Shown: positions 46,727 through 55,580 of the stretch, one piece after another | Layout of the letters: every line of letters begins with the position of its first letter | How positions within the stretch are numbered: the first letter of the stretch is position 1 | Assembly (NCBI GenBank): GCA_032191485.1 | Contig: JAVDOI010000005.1 | Span: 7,332,479-7,396,478 of the forward strand | Source of the DNA: Leptoclinus maculatus | Taxonomy: Eukaryota; Chordata; Actinopteri; Perciformes; Stichaeidae | Reading direction: 5' to 3' | Length of the DNA stretch: 64,000 bases | Position numbers and translations under genes: made by a program | Notes under the pieces: generated by a model | Seen by the model: only the letters and a program-made list of their open reading frames with translations | Databases searched by the model: none | What the model was told of the DNA's origin: nothing

Positions 46727-47212
46727 CTACGGATCAGATCCGGGGTCATCCGGGAGTGAAACCGTAGTCGGTCCGGGACGTTCCGTGATGAACCGTAGTA
46801 AAACCGTGGCCATCCGTGCTGAACCGTGGCCACCCGTGGCCGTCCGTGGCGTATCCGGGAAGACGAGCGGCTTGTCGGACGTACAACTAACAACCGGGGT
46901 GATCCGGGGACATCCGGGAATGGAGAGGGGTGCGCCGTTGATCGTAGCGCCATCTGGGAAGAAACGTAGTAGGACCGGGATGAACCGTAGTAAGACCGGG
47001 ATGAACCGTAGCATAGCCGTGTTAATCCGGGATGAAACGGGAGCTAGTTGACACCCCGGAGCACCGCGGATGGGTTTAATTTTCGGCGTGTTGTTGTCGT
47101 CTGAGGAAGATTCTTCTTCTCTTCTTTTCTTTTCTTCTTCTGCTACTGCAGCAGCAGCAGCTTTCTTCTTTGCAGCAGCCATCGCCTTCTTCTTGGGTTT
47201 AATTTTCGTCAT
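46727..47212 (-). CDS. Lys/Ala/Glu-rich protein of the unclassified element
   Basis: A 161-codon minus ORF. Residues 1-55 are strongly biased: MTKIKPKKKAMAAAKKKAAA, then AEEEKKRREEESSSDDNN, then TPKIKPIRGAPG. The KIKP motif opens and closes this block because the 15-bp word TGGGTTTAATTTTCG (plus strand) is present at 47,071-47,085 and again at 47,194-47,208. The remaining residues run into the CCGTAGT/ATCCGGG repeat array (MLRFIPVLLRFIPVLLRFFP) and may be read-through rather than selected sequence. The basic-acidic pattern suggests a nucleic-acid- or chromatin-contacting tail, but this is a guess. No catalytic motif is visible. Start chosen because it is the first ATG about 60 bp after a TATA box. 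Confidence 0.45.
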   Translation of the reverse strand: MTKIKPKKKAMAAAKKKAAAAAVAEEEKKRREEESSSDDNNTPKIKPIRGAPGCQLAPVSSRINTAMLRFIPVLLRFIPVLLRFFPDGATINGAPLSIPGCPRITPVVSCTSDKPLVFPDTPRTATGGHGSARMATVLLRFITERPGPTTVSLPDDPGSDP

Positions 47213-47267
47213 TTTGTTGTCCTTTCAAATATTTTCGGAAGAGTGATTTTGTCTCTGAAAATCAGAA

Positions 47268-47279
47268 CTATTTATACCC
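47268..47279 (-). promoter_or_regulatory. TATA box upstream of the Lys/Ala-rich ORF
   Basis: Minus strand GGGTATAAATAG, a near-consensus TATA box. A start site about 30 bp downstream would leave a 5' leader of roughly 30 bases before the ATG at 47,212. The upstream side holds CATCCGTG/GGTTTGACCACGGAT-type direct repeats that could be binding sites. Confidence 0.55.
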
Positions 47280-47625
47280 TGACGCTTCATCCGTGACGCA
47301 TCCGTGACGCATCCGAGCCGTGTCAGTGGCGTATCCGTAGTTGCACCGTGGTCATCCGTGGTCAAACCGTGGCCATCCGTGGTCAAACCGTGCTCATCCG
47401 TGGTCAAACCGTGGCCATCCGGGATGAACCAGGCTTGAACAGGGGTGATCCGTGGCGGAACAATAGTAGAACCGTAGTAGAACCAGGAAACATGTCAAAT
47501 GTGTTGTCATCCGGGACGATTTCCTTCCCGGATCACCGCGGATCACCCCGGTTCTCACCTCTTTTTATCCGAGGTGATCCGGGGACATCCGGGGACATCC
47601 GACTTTCGGTGGAACTGGGGCTTGA

Positions 47626-49348
47626 CTGAACAACATCAATTATGCCGCGGCTAGTTGTGAAAACCCTGTTTACTGGCCAATATTTGCACTGAAGAGAAAT
47701 GGGTAGGGAACAACAGATCCCAAAAGTTTTCTGCAAGTACAATTAGGGATTTATGTTCTTAAAGAGTGTCAGCTATGGATGAAAGATACATGTTTAAAGT
47801 TAAGGTTTCTTAGCTCAGTATAACACTTGCCTTCTTTTGTTGCTTGCCTAAATAAATGTATAGTCGCTGTGTAGTCTACCATGTAAGCATTATTTCAATA
47901 CACAGGTCCGATTCTTGTATTTCTATTATCACAGAATTTGAACACGCCCTAACACAGATTGCTACTAACTCTGTTCATAATGTTTAGCTGGAGATCAGAC
48001 TATTCAGTCGGTACAGCTCAAACTCTGTAACTTACAACTGTTGTAAAAACAAAACATTTTAGACACAAATGACCCATCAAACAACATTGTCAAACCCACA
48101 GGATGTGTGATCAATACAATTTAGAATATGTGCTTGCACAGCCATTGTTGGCCATCCAACATTATGCTACATTCAGCCGTTGCACTAGCCGGGCCACCCT
48201 TGTTGGTCACTTGAACCTCACCTTGTGGGTCATAGCGGTCCTCCTCTCGTGGTTAAAATTCCTCAAAGTGTGCTAACTTCAAGTATATCTCCACTTAAAA
48301 TAAACATAGTGTATAATAAAGTAACTGAAATGATGACCAAACCTACAAGAAGAAATAGTAAGAATAAATTGGAGTTATACTATAACAACTCAAACCATGT
48401 CATCATATACAAAAAAGGTCATGCTGTGTTTCATTTTAGGAGTCACAATAGGAGTAAGTGATTTGCTTGACAACAGGTGTTCTCACTGTATTTCAGTCAG
48501 CCATGGTGTTGCCACCTTAGCTTCTTTGTCTAGATTTGGGACCAATATGTTTAACTCTGTGAACTATACATTTACTTAGTCATCAATTTGATAATCTGCA
48601 AATGAAAAACATGTGGCAGGAGTATCGTGAATGCAGATGTCAAAAGCTGAAAGCCAACCAAACAGACAAACTTTACAGTTTAATGAATGTACACATGAAT
48701 AAAACTAATCTTTTATTGACTATGAAGTACATCAATGAAACAGATGTTCATAATAACTTTAGAGATTTATATAGTAGGCATAAAGAAGGGCTATGTGGTA
48801 AAAATGTCAGCCGCCCTGCTGCTCTTGATGAACTCTCTGTGCCAAATGCTTGACACTGCTTGCGTAAGTAGGGTTCTTTTAAAAAATTACCACATTTGCA
48901 TGACAAAGGCAGATGGCTTCAGGGTACTAAGGAGGGGGAGGGAGGGTCTGAAGGGAGTCAGGACACAGACAGGGTCTTTTGGACAGACGCATTGGGATTG
49001 TTTGGCTCTCTCCCAGTCAGGAGACCAGAAACTCTGCTGGATATGCTGGATATTGAAGCCGAGGCACTAGTCGAGGAGTCTGGACCAGATATGGGTTTGA
49101 TCATACCACGCATGGAGTTCCTTCCCAGTTTTCTCAAAGAGACTTTCTGCTGCTATAAAGGAAAATGGGGACAGAGCAACAATGACTCAGGACGTTAACT
49201 CCAGAATTTTGGAAAACTGCCTGCTGATGAGTGACACGCTAATAGGGTCTTGTACTCACTTTGTGACTTTTTCTAAATTGAAGCAGAAATATTATTTTCT
49301 AGGTAAAATCAGTGGTCTATTTCATTTGGAAACTACACTGGTCTAGAG
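47626..49348. other. non-coding DNA upstream of the receptor gene
   Basis: Mostly AT-rich. A 100-codon plus ORF (48,896-49,198) contains LLDMLDIEAEALVEESGPDM and PSFLKETFCCYKGK but no domain I know. It lies 150 bp before the receptor's first coding exon and could be 5' leader or chance. Confidence 0.35.
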
Positions 49349-49393
49349 ATGACTGGAGCCCTGCATACTGGACTCATACTCTTCTCATTTGTG
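49349..49393 (+). CDS. adgrd2: adhesion GPCR D2-like, exon 1 (signal peptide)
   Basis: First coding exon of a subfamily-D adhesion GPCR whose 5' half fills 49.3-61.8 kb. It encodes MTGALHTGLILFSFV, a short polar start followed by a hydrophobic core, i.e. the beginning of a signal peptide that is completed in exon 2. It ends in phase 0 at the donor GTG|GTAATA. The start was chosen because this ATG gives a signal peptide and because the phase chain 0-1-1-1-1-0-0 then closes across all seven exons. The mature receptor would be placed in the plasma membrane with the large N-terminus outside. No TATA box or first non-coding exon could be identified. Confidence 0.6.
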
Positions 49394-49663
49394 GTAATAT
49401 TAATAATATTTAACGATATAACAAGAGACATGCAAATAGTTTATTTTGTTATTTTTATTAAGATTGTATCGTATTGAAAATGCTAATCAGTAAATCAACT
49501 TTGGAGTCTTCTAAATTGATAACGATGACTGTGTTTTCAAAAACACACACAAACTATCTATTTTCAAATGGCAGATGAACTCCAACTTGTGCATGCTGCT
49601 TACAGGCAAATGTTACAAAGCAACTGTTAAAATAGAACGTAAACTTGACTTTTTCTCCTGTAG

Positions 49664-49721
49664 GTGGTATGTGAGAGTGAGCCAACACATGCTGGGCCAG
49701 ACAGAGTGGGGGAGTCACATG
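49664..49721 (+). CDS. adgrd2: adhesion GPCR D2-like, exon 2
   Basis: A 58-nt exon with acceptor TTTTTCTCCTGTAG and donor CATG|GTGAGA. In phase 0 it reads VVCESEPTHAGPDRVGESH and leaves one base, which matches the phase-1 start of exon 3. It completes the hydrophobic signal peptide (FVVVC) and starts the mature N-terminus. Small size makes the call depend on the good splice sites and the phase fit; no alternative frame gives a continuous product. Confidence 0.65.
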
Positions 49722-50344
49722 GTGAGACTGTTAATCACTTTTAGTGGCCAGCAATTCAATTCATAGTACTGACCAGTGGCGGCTGGTGCAACATGTTCTA
49801 GGTAGGGCCTTCCAATCAATTTCAGCAAACATCCCAGAATGATTTAATGCAAAATAATGAAGGTATCAAACACGCATTACTACTTTGCAGTTAAATATTT
49901 AACATTTATTCCAACACGAAAAAAAGCAGTAAATAACACTTTGATGAACACGTCAGGACATCTTATTAATGTCACCCTCACAGGGAATTCAGTATAATAT
50001 ATATATACAGTATAATATTTATCATATAATAATATTCAGTATAATATAAAACACACACATACATATATAGATATAAGCTATGATGAGTTTTCACTGTTAA
50101 TTTACCATCTCTATTAAATGTTGATGCCTCCATGACCAAGTTAAGATGATGAGACTGAGGACAACTATGTAGAAGAAAAGATGTTCACTTTGCCTAATAT
50201 GTAGCTGACAGAGTTCATGTGTGCCCTGGTGTTCTCATGTCTCCTTACCTCCTCATCCCTCACTCCCTACCCTGGTGTTCTCATGTTTCCTTACCTCCTC
50301 ATCCCTCACACCCTAACTGTCCGTGCTGGATCTGTCCACATTGT

Positions 50345-51335
50345 TTTAGGCAAGGCAAGGCAAGGCAAGTTTATTTGTATAGCACATTTCAACAACAAGG
50401 TAATTCAAAGTGCTTCACATAAAACCATTAAAAGCATCATAAGAAAAGGAGATTTAAAAACAATTAAGAACATTCATTGAACATTAAAAACAGTCATTAA
50501 AACATTAAAAAGCAGTGTAAGAAATAAATACAGTAGTAAAATGCAGAAATGCAGGAGATTGATTAATATCCTTGAATCTGGTTCAATTAAAGGCAGCAAA
50601 CAGAAAAGTCTTCAGTCTTGATTTAAAGGAGCTGAGGGTCTCAGCAGACCTGCAGCTTTCTGGGACTTTGTTCCAGATATGTGGAGCAGAACAACTGAAC
50701 GCTGCTTCTCCACGTTTAGTTCTGACTCTGGGAACAGGAAGTAGACCGGTCCCAGACCACCTAAGGGGTCGGGATGGTTCATAAGGTAGCAGCAGATCAC
50801 AGATGTATTTTGGCCCTAAACCGTTCAGTGCTTTATAAACCAACAGCAGGATTTTAAAGTCAATTCTTTGTTGGACAGGAAGCCAGTGTAAAGACCTCAG
50901 AACTGGAGTGATGTGATCCACTTTCTTTGTCTTAGTGAGGACTCGAGCTGCAGCTTTCTGATTGACTTGTTACAGAGACCTGTAAACACACCGTTACAGT
51001 AGTCCAGTCTACTGAAGATAAATGCATGGACAAGTTTTTCCAAATCCTGTTGAGACATAAGTCCTCTAATCCTTGATATGTTCTTCAGGTGATAGGAGGC
51101 TGATTTAGTAATTGTCTTGATATGGCTGTTCAGGTTGAGGTCTGAATCCATAACTACACCTAGATTTCTGGCTTGGTTTGAGGTTTTTAACATCAGTGAT
51201 TGAAGCTGAGCGCTGACTTTCAATCGTTCGTCCTTGGTACCAAAAACAATTACTTCTGTTTTTTCTTTGTTTAATTGAAGAAAGTTCTGGCACATCCAGT
51301 TGTTGATTTGTTCAATGCATTTACCAGCCCTTATA
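50345..51335 (-). mobile_element. 5'-truncated L2-like LINE nested in the hAT
   Basis: On the minus strand, 51,295-50,897 reads MCQNFLQLNKEKTEVIVFGT and later KTITKSASYHLKNISRIRGL and FSRLDYCNGVFTGL. After a frameshift, 50,921-50,583 reads MDHITPVLRSLHWLPVQQRI, then APHIWNKVPESCR and FKSRLKTFLFAAFN. This is the C-terminal third of an L2-type RT after the active-site motif. The 3' end is CAAGGCAAGGCAAGG at 50,350-50,367, read on the plus strand as the start of a tail with GTTTATTTGTATAGCAC. The catalytic YADD region is not included. Antisense to the receptor gene. Confidence 0.9.
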
Positions 51336-51619
51336 TGGGATTATAGTCCCCTGGTGATATAGTTATGTAGATTTTAAGAAGCTAAATAAGTTATTAGCAT
51401 GACTGCATCCAGCTAGCCAAACCTGTCTGGTGTACAGCTAGTAGAGAAGCTTCATGTACTGCTTCCCTTTCCCGCTAGTCTGCTGTCTGATTGTGAGGTC
51501 AGGCTGATCTGGGATCAGCTCTTTAACTGCAGAATCTCCACCAAAGTTCTCCTCTCAAACGGGTAGGAGTAGTGCTCGCGCTGGCGCTCGCGCTCGCCTG
51601 TGGAGACTTCTCCTGACGA

Positions 51620-51794
51620 GAACGCGCAGCTAGGGGGGCCAAATCGTTTTGGCCCCAAGCTGAATCTATTTGAGGATGCTGATTGGCTAAATTGTATGTC
51701 ACTCATTTATATCTTTAATCAGCAATTGGCTAAACTGCTTCATAGACCCACCTCTTTTGGGCCAAAACGATTTGGCCCCCCTAGCTGCGCGTTC
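51620..51794. repeat. 36-bp-arm perfect hairpin
   Basis: Left arm 51,620-51,655 begins GAACGCGCAGCTAGGGGGGC and ends CGTTTTGGCCC. Right arm 51,759-51,794 is its exact reverse complement. Loop 103 nt, AT-rich, with the near-repeat GATTGGCTAAATTG / CAATTGGCTAAACTG. No change in 36 bp between the arms. Confidence 0.95.
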
Positions 51795-51957
51795 TGGGGC
51801 CAGGACCCATGGCCCTCTATTGACCAGCCGCCACTGGTACTGACTTCTCTTTTCCATCCACTCTATCCGTCAAAAAATCATTGAATATGTTATTGATTGC
51901 TGCGTTACTATTTTTCATTCATGCTTGTTGTGATTGTTTTCAATGTGTTCTCACCAG

Positions 51958-52197
51958 AGAAATCAAGACTGGTCCATCTGACTTCTCACTGGGCCTTCCA
52001 GCTGGCCAATGACTCACTGGCCTTCTCCAGCGCTGACAGATTCTGCAGAGGCCAGTTCAGCTCCCTTGCCACCCTTGAACAGTCAGAGGACCAGGAGGGA
52101 GTCTTGGAGCTGCTTCGGCAGACTGGACATCATTCGCCTATCTGGGTCAGGGATCCCAGCAAAGCAGCCTCTGGGGCTGTGGCCCTCTCCAAACAGT
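51958..52197 (+). CDS. adgrd2: adhesion GPCR D2-like, exon 3 (lectin-like N-terminal part)
   Basis: A 240-nt exon in phase 1 at both ends, with acceptor GTTCTCACCAG and donor CAGT|GTGAGT. It reads KSRLVHLTSHWAFQLANDSL, then AFSSADRFCRGQFSSLATLE, then GHHSPIWVRDPSKAASG. The stretch with a cysteine after ADRF, LATLE and PIWVRD resembles the first half of C-type-lectin-like folds (helix, Cys, then SLATLE...IWV), but only part of such a domain would be present. Whether it folds alone or as a cap on the pentraxin-like domain is unknown. Contains one likely N-glycosylation site (NDS). Confidence 0.8.
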
Positions 52198-52289
52198 GTG
52201 AGTGCAATCAGTGGACCTTCAAACATCTAAAGCAAGTTAAGAGATACAAAACACTTTCATCACTGACCACTTCTTCTGCTTTTGTTTAG

Positions 52290-52919
52290 ATGTACAGTTC
52301 TCAGCTCTAAGCTTCCCAAAGGAATCCCGTGAGGGTTTTGCTCGTGTCAACATGTCCTTTCCCACTCTGTCGTCTGTCAGTGTGTGTGTTCGAGTTCAGT
52401 GGAACCCAGAGTGGAATGAGGTGTCAACCATCTTCTCCTACGCTGCACCTGTCTTTACCAATGAGTTTCAGCTAAGAGGCCAAGTAGATGTGCAGGGACG
52501 CATCCTCCTTGCGCTCATCATCCACGGGAAGCACCTGCCATATAAGGCGTCCTTCCCCAACGACGGAACTTGGCATCACATATGTGTCACATGGCTCCGG
52601 AGCAGTGGCCACTGGGCTATCTATGTGGATGGGGACAGAAAGGACATGGGCTCAGCCACAGACTCTTCGAGGAATATCTATGGGGATGGTATATTTATAC
52701 TGGGTCAGGACCAAGATTCATTTGGAGGGAATTTCACAGAGCCTTTTTTTGGAAATATCACTGACCTTAATGTTTGGAATATGTCTCTGGAAACAAGGCA
52801 TATCCATGCTCTCAACGCATGTTCACCCATAACCCCGGAAGTGCTCTTCAGTTGGAATCTTGCCTACCTAAGCAGCCACCCAATGGTGAAAGAGGTTCAG
52901 GTCCTTCTTTTTTGCCCAG
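52290..52919 (+). CDS. adgrd2: adhesion GPCR D2-like, exon 4 (pentraxin-like domain)
   Basis: A 630-nt exon in phase 1 at both ends (acceptor TTTTGTTTAG, donor CCCAG|GTAAGA) that encodes a complete pentraxin/laminin-G-like domain, about residues 115-324 of the joined product. Landmarks in order: SVSVCVRVQWNPEW, STIFSYAAPVFTNEFQLRGQ, WHHICVTWLRSSGHWAIYVD (close to the pentraxin signature H-x-C-x-[ST]-W), IFILGQDQDSFGGNF, ITDLNVWNMSLE and PEVLFSWNL. Only subfamily-D adhesion GPCRs and a few others (for example GPR112-type receptors) carry such a domain at the N-terminus. The FSYA..NEFQLRG and LGQDQD wording favours ADGRD2 over ADGRD1. In other pentraxins this fold binds ligands, sometimes with calcium; the ligand here is unknown. 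Several N-glycosylation sites (NMS, NFT, NIT). Confidence 0.9.
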
Positions 52920-53189
52920 GTAAGATCACATTCTGTATATTCTAGTCGTCCCATTTCACAGGCTACCTCATTCAAGTCAGCATTTCATCACGGGTGACTA
53001 AGATTGATCCTCTCCAAAGGGCCCACCAAATGTCTGTGTTATATTTAATCACCCTGTGCCTAAATATGAGGAACACAACTAATGTCTCTGTAGGTGAGGG
53101 GCAAAACGTCCTGTAAGTGACTATTCAGACCAAATATTCATATTCATTGGTGGGGTGTGTTTTAGGAACTCTGTGTTGAAAGTTGAGCC

Positions 53190-53460
53190 AAGTTCAAATG
53201 TTTTCAGTGTATCTGGCAAGTCACGCGTTGGCTGGTTTACTACAGCGGTATGAACCCCATATAAATAGATTTTGCTGTGATTTAATTGCAATAAACGTAT
53301 AAAGGATGCTGAAATAACTACATACTGATGCCAATGCATGTCTCTATATGAATATGAGGTACTATCGCAGAGCTCTAAGCGCCCACAAGTAACTACAACA
53401 TTGTTTTCCTCCATTTTTGATTACACAGAAAGTTCGCTTCGCATTTAGTGTGAACACACC
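53190..53460 (+). repeat. MITE-like repeat copy in receptor intron 4
   Basis: Shares AATTGCAATAAACG and GCTGAAATAACTACATACTG with 19.7 kb, and GAGGTACTATCGCAGAGCTC with 20.47 kb. Here the two parts are adjacent, so the 19.67 and 20.47 kb pieces belong to one family. Confidence 0.65.
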
Positions 53461-53489
53461 ATAAGAAGTCAGCTGTTCTTTTTTCAATT

Positions 53490-53725
53490 AATATCATAGT
53501 TGCTAACCAAGCTAGCACTCATTAGTGCACGCTGGTAGCTTAGCGTTTGTTATGCTAAAGGTACCTCCTCCAGAGCGCCACCTTCTCATCCAAATATGAC
53601 CACATCTGATTCCAAAGAAAATAAGATGGCGATGGCCAAAATGCTAAACTCGAGGCTTCACAACGGTAGTCCACAATCCAATGGGTGACGTCACGGTCCA
53701 CTTCTTATATACAGTATATGATTGA
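53490..53725. repeat. second MITE-like repeat
   Basis: CAAATATGACCACATCTGAT, GGCTTCACAACGGTAGTCCA and ATGGGTGACGTCACGGTCCA are words of a widespread fish MITE. No ORF, and ends not certain. Confidence 0.45.
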
Positions 53726-54562
53726 AACCCAGGATGTGTCATTCAAAAGAATTCTATTGTCACATACAGTAGGGGTAATATTGTTGTGAATGTTAAGCAC
53801 ACTTGTCTTAAACCCTCTGATAACAAAACCTTTGTTGGACAAAGTTTGACAAATCACTATATTATTTGTAAAGAAATGATGTTGAGTTTGAAGTAAGTGA
53901 AAGTTATGTGTACTCTAGACTTACTCTAGTCAAGACAGTCTGGACATTTGGAGGTTTTTAGTCAGGTTTCCTTCTTATAGGATAATTCAGATGTTTTACA
54001 ATTTGGGTCCTATTTTTTGTAGTTTTTGCAACAATTATTTTGGGGATTATATTGTTGTACACACCACATTATTTACTGAAATCTGAATCGGAAGTGGCAA
54101 AAAAACGGAACCAGGTTTTAGAAGGAAAACAAATGGATGAGTGAAAATTGTTTCCAAAAGACAACAAAGGCGAAAGGTACAATTTCTACCAAAACCATCG
54201 TAGGCCTATTACCCAACAGTTTACAGATTGACTACCTGGTTAAACCTTGACCCTATGTATTTACTATAATTGAACATGCACACAATTTTCCTGTGCAATG
54301 GAGGAAGGATTAGTTGAAGATATTTCAGGTTTGCTCACTTTCAGTTTTACCTCTAAAATAATCTGGATAACCTGTTGGTTTGTTTCCAACATGTCTCAAT
54401 GTCTGACTGCTTATGTTTCTGGCCTCGTTGGACTTTTTTGTAGTGATATTGTGTAACTACGTAAAGTTGGGTTAATGCAACAAAACAAACGTTAGCTTTA
54501 GGCAACAAAACCACAACCATAAAACCATAACATGGTGTCGAACACTGGTCTCCTGGTGGAAT
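53726..54562. other. receptor intron 4, unassigned part
   Basis: AT-rich intronic DNA. 54,440-54,560 shares repeat words with 41.33-41.46 kb. No exon seen. Confidence 0.4.
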
Positions 54563-54867
54563 AGATAGATAGATAGATAGATACTTTATTCATCCCCAGG
54601 GGGACATTTGTATGTTACAGCAGCAAGACATACAAAGTAAGCAAAGTAACAGAGTAACCAAAAATATTAAGTATTACAAAATGCACAATATATACAATAA
54701 AATAACAGAGTAGGACATATTAAATATCAGAATATAGAATATAGAAGATAAAATAACAAAAAGGCACAGTATATACAATGAAATAGAATAGTGTTAAATT
54801 AACTAACTAGGTAAAAAACAGTAGTGCAAAAATTAACCAACAGCAACAACAGTGTAGCAGTGTGTAG

Positions 54868-55580
54868 TTATGTGGAGGATGATCTGGCCAGAGGTGATTT
54901 GTTATAAAGTGTTATTGCAGAGGGCAGGAATGTTCTCCTGTATCTCTCCTTGTGACAGCAGAGCTGGATCAGTCTGTTGGAGAAAGTGCTCCTCTGTCCC
55001 TGCAGTAGGTGGTGGAGAGGGTGATCTGGGTTATCCAATATGGATAATAGTTTCTTCAGTGTCCTCCTCTCCACCACCTGTTCCAGATTGTCTTGTTTGC
55101 AGCCAATGATGGAGCCGGCCTTCTTAATCAGTTTATTAAGTCTCCAATGCTGCTCCCCCAGCAGACTACAGTGAAGTAATGTGCACTGACCACAACAGAC
55201 TTGTAGAACATCTCCAACATCTTGCTGCACACGTCGAAGGATCGAAGTTTCCTCAAGAAAAAGAGTCGACTCATCCCCTTCTTGTACACAGCGTTGATGT
55301 TGGTCTTCCAGTTCAGTCAGTTGTCGATGGAGACACCCAGGTACTTGTACTCCTCCACCATGTCCACGTCCTCTCCCAGAACTCTCAGCGGTTGTGGAGC
55401 CGTCGTCTTCCTCCTGAAGTCGACCACCATCTCTCTGGTCTTGGCCACATTCAGAAGCAGGTGATTTCCACCGGCCCACTCCACAAAGTCCTCCACTACT
55501 GCCCTGTACTCCTCCTCCCGTCCGTCCCTTATACACCCGACCACTGCAGAGTCATCAGAGAACTTCTGCAGAAAATGCAT
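54868..55580 (-). pseudogene. LINE RT C-terminal part, frameshifted
   Basis: 55,580-55,317 reads MHFLQKFSDDSAVVGCIRDG (FSDD is catalytic motif C), then VEWAGGNHLLLNVAKTREMV and YKYLGVSIDN. A frameshift near 55,315 leads to a frame with QDNLEQVVERRTLKKLLSIL, HHLLQGQRSTFSN, RLIQLCCHKERYRRTFLPSA and ITLYNKSPL, the RT C-terminus, ending at 54,868. Together with the 716-codon frame it makes an almost full-length RT broken at about 55,560 and about 55,315. Confidence 0.88.

Larger units (their letters stand above)
46677..47622 (-). mobile_element. unclassified TIR element with CCGTGG/CATCCG arrays
   Basis: Starts AGCCCCAGTTCCACCGAAAG and ends with its exact reverse complement CTTTCGGTGGAACTGGGGCT. 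TGA flanks both ends (46,674-46,676 and 47,623-47,625), a possible 3-bp target duplication. Both flanks are filled with short direct repeats built on ATCCG, CCGTGG and CCGTAGTA (for example GTGGTCATCCGTGGTCAAAC near 47,352 and CCGTGGCCATCCGTG near 46,802). In the middle is a minus ORF preceded by a TATA box. I do not recognise a transposase, so it is probably non-autonomous. Superfamily unknown. Confidence 0.75.
49776..51836. mobile_element. hAT-like element in receptor intron 2, hosting a LINE
   Basis: Both ends read CAGTGGCGGCTGGT inward, and GTACTGAC is duplicated exactly at 49,768-49,775 and 51,837-51,844, the 8-bp duplication expected for hAT. It carries no transposase. A 5'-truncated LINE (about 50,345-51,335, minus) and a long hairpin (51,620-51,794) lie inside. 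The insertion sits in intron 2 of the receptor gene, 121 bp before exon 3. Confidence 0.9.

Noticed and set aside
46727..46953. C-terminal half of the 161-codon ORF as a selected protein domain
   Set aside because: It is a translation of the ATCCGG/CCGTAGT repeat array; only the first 55 codons look non-repetitive enough to be of interest.
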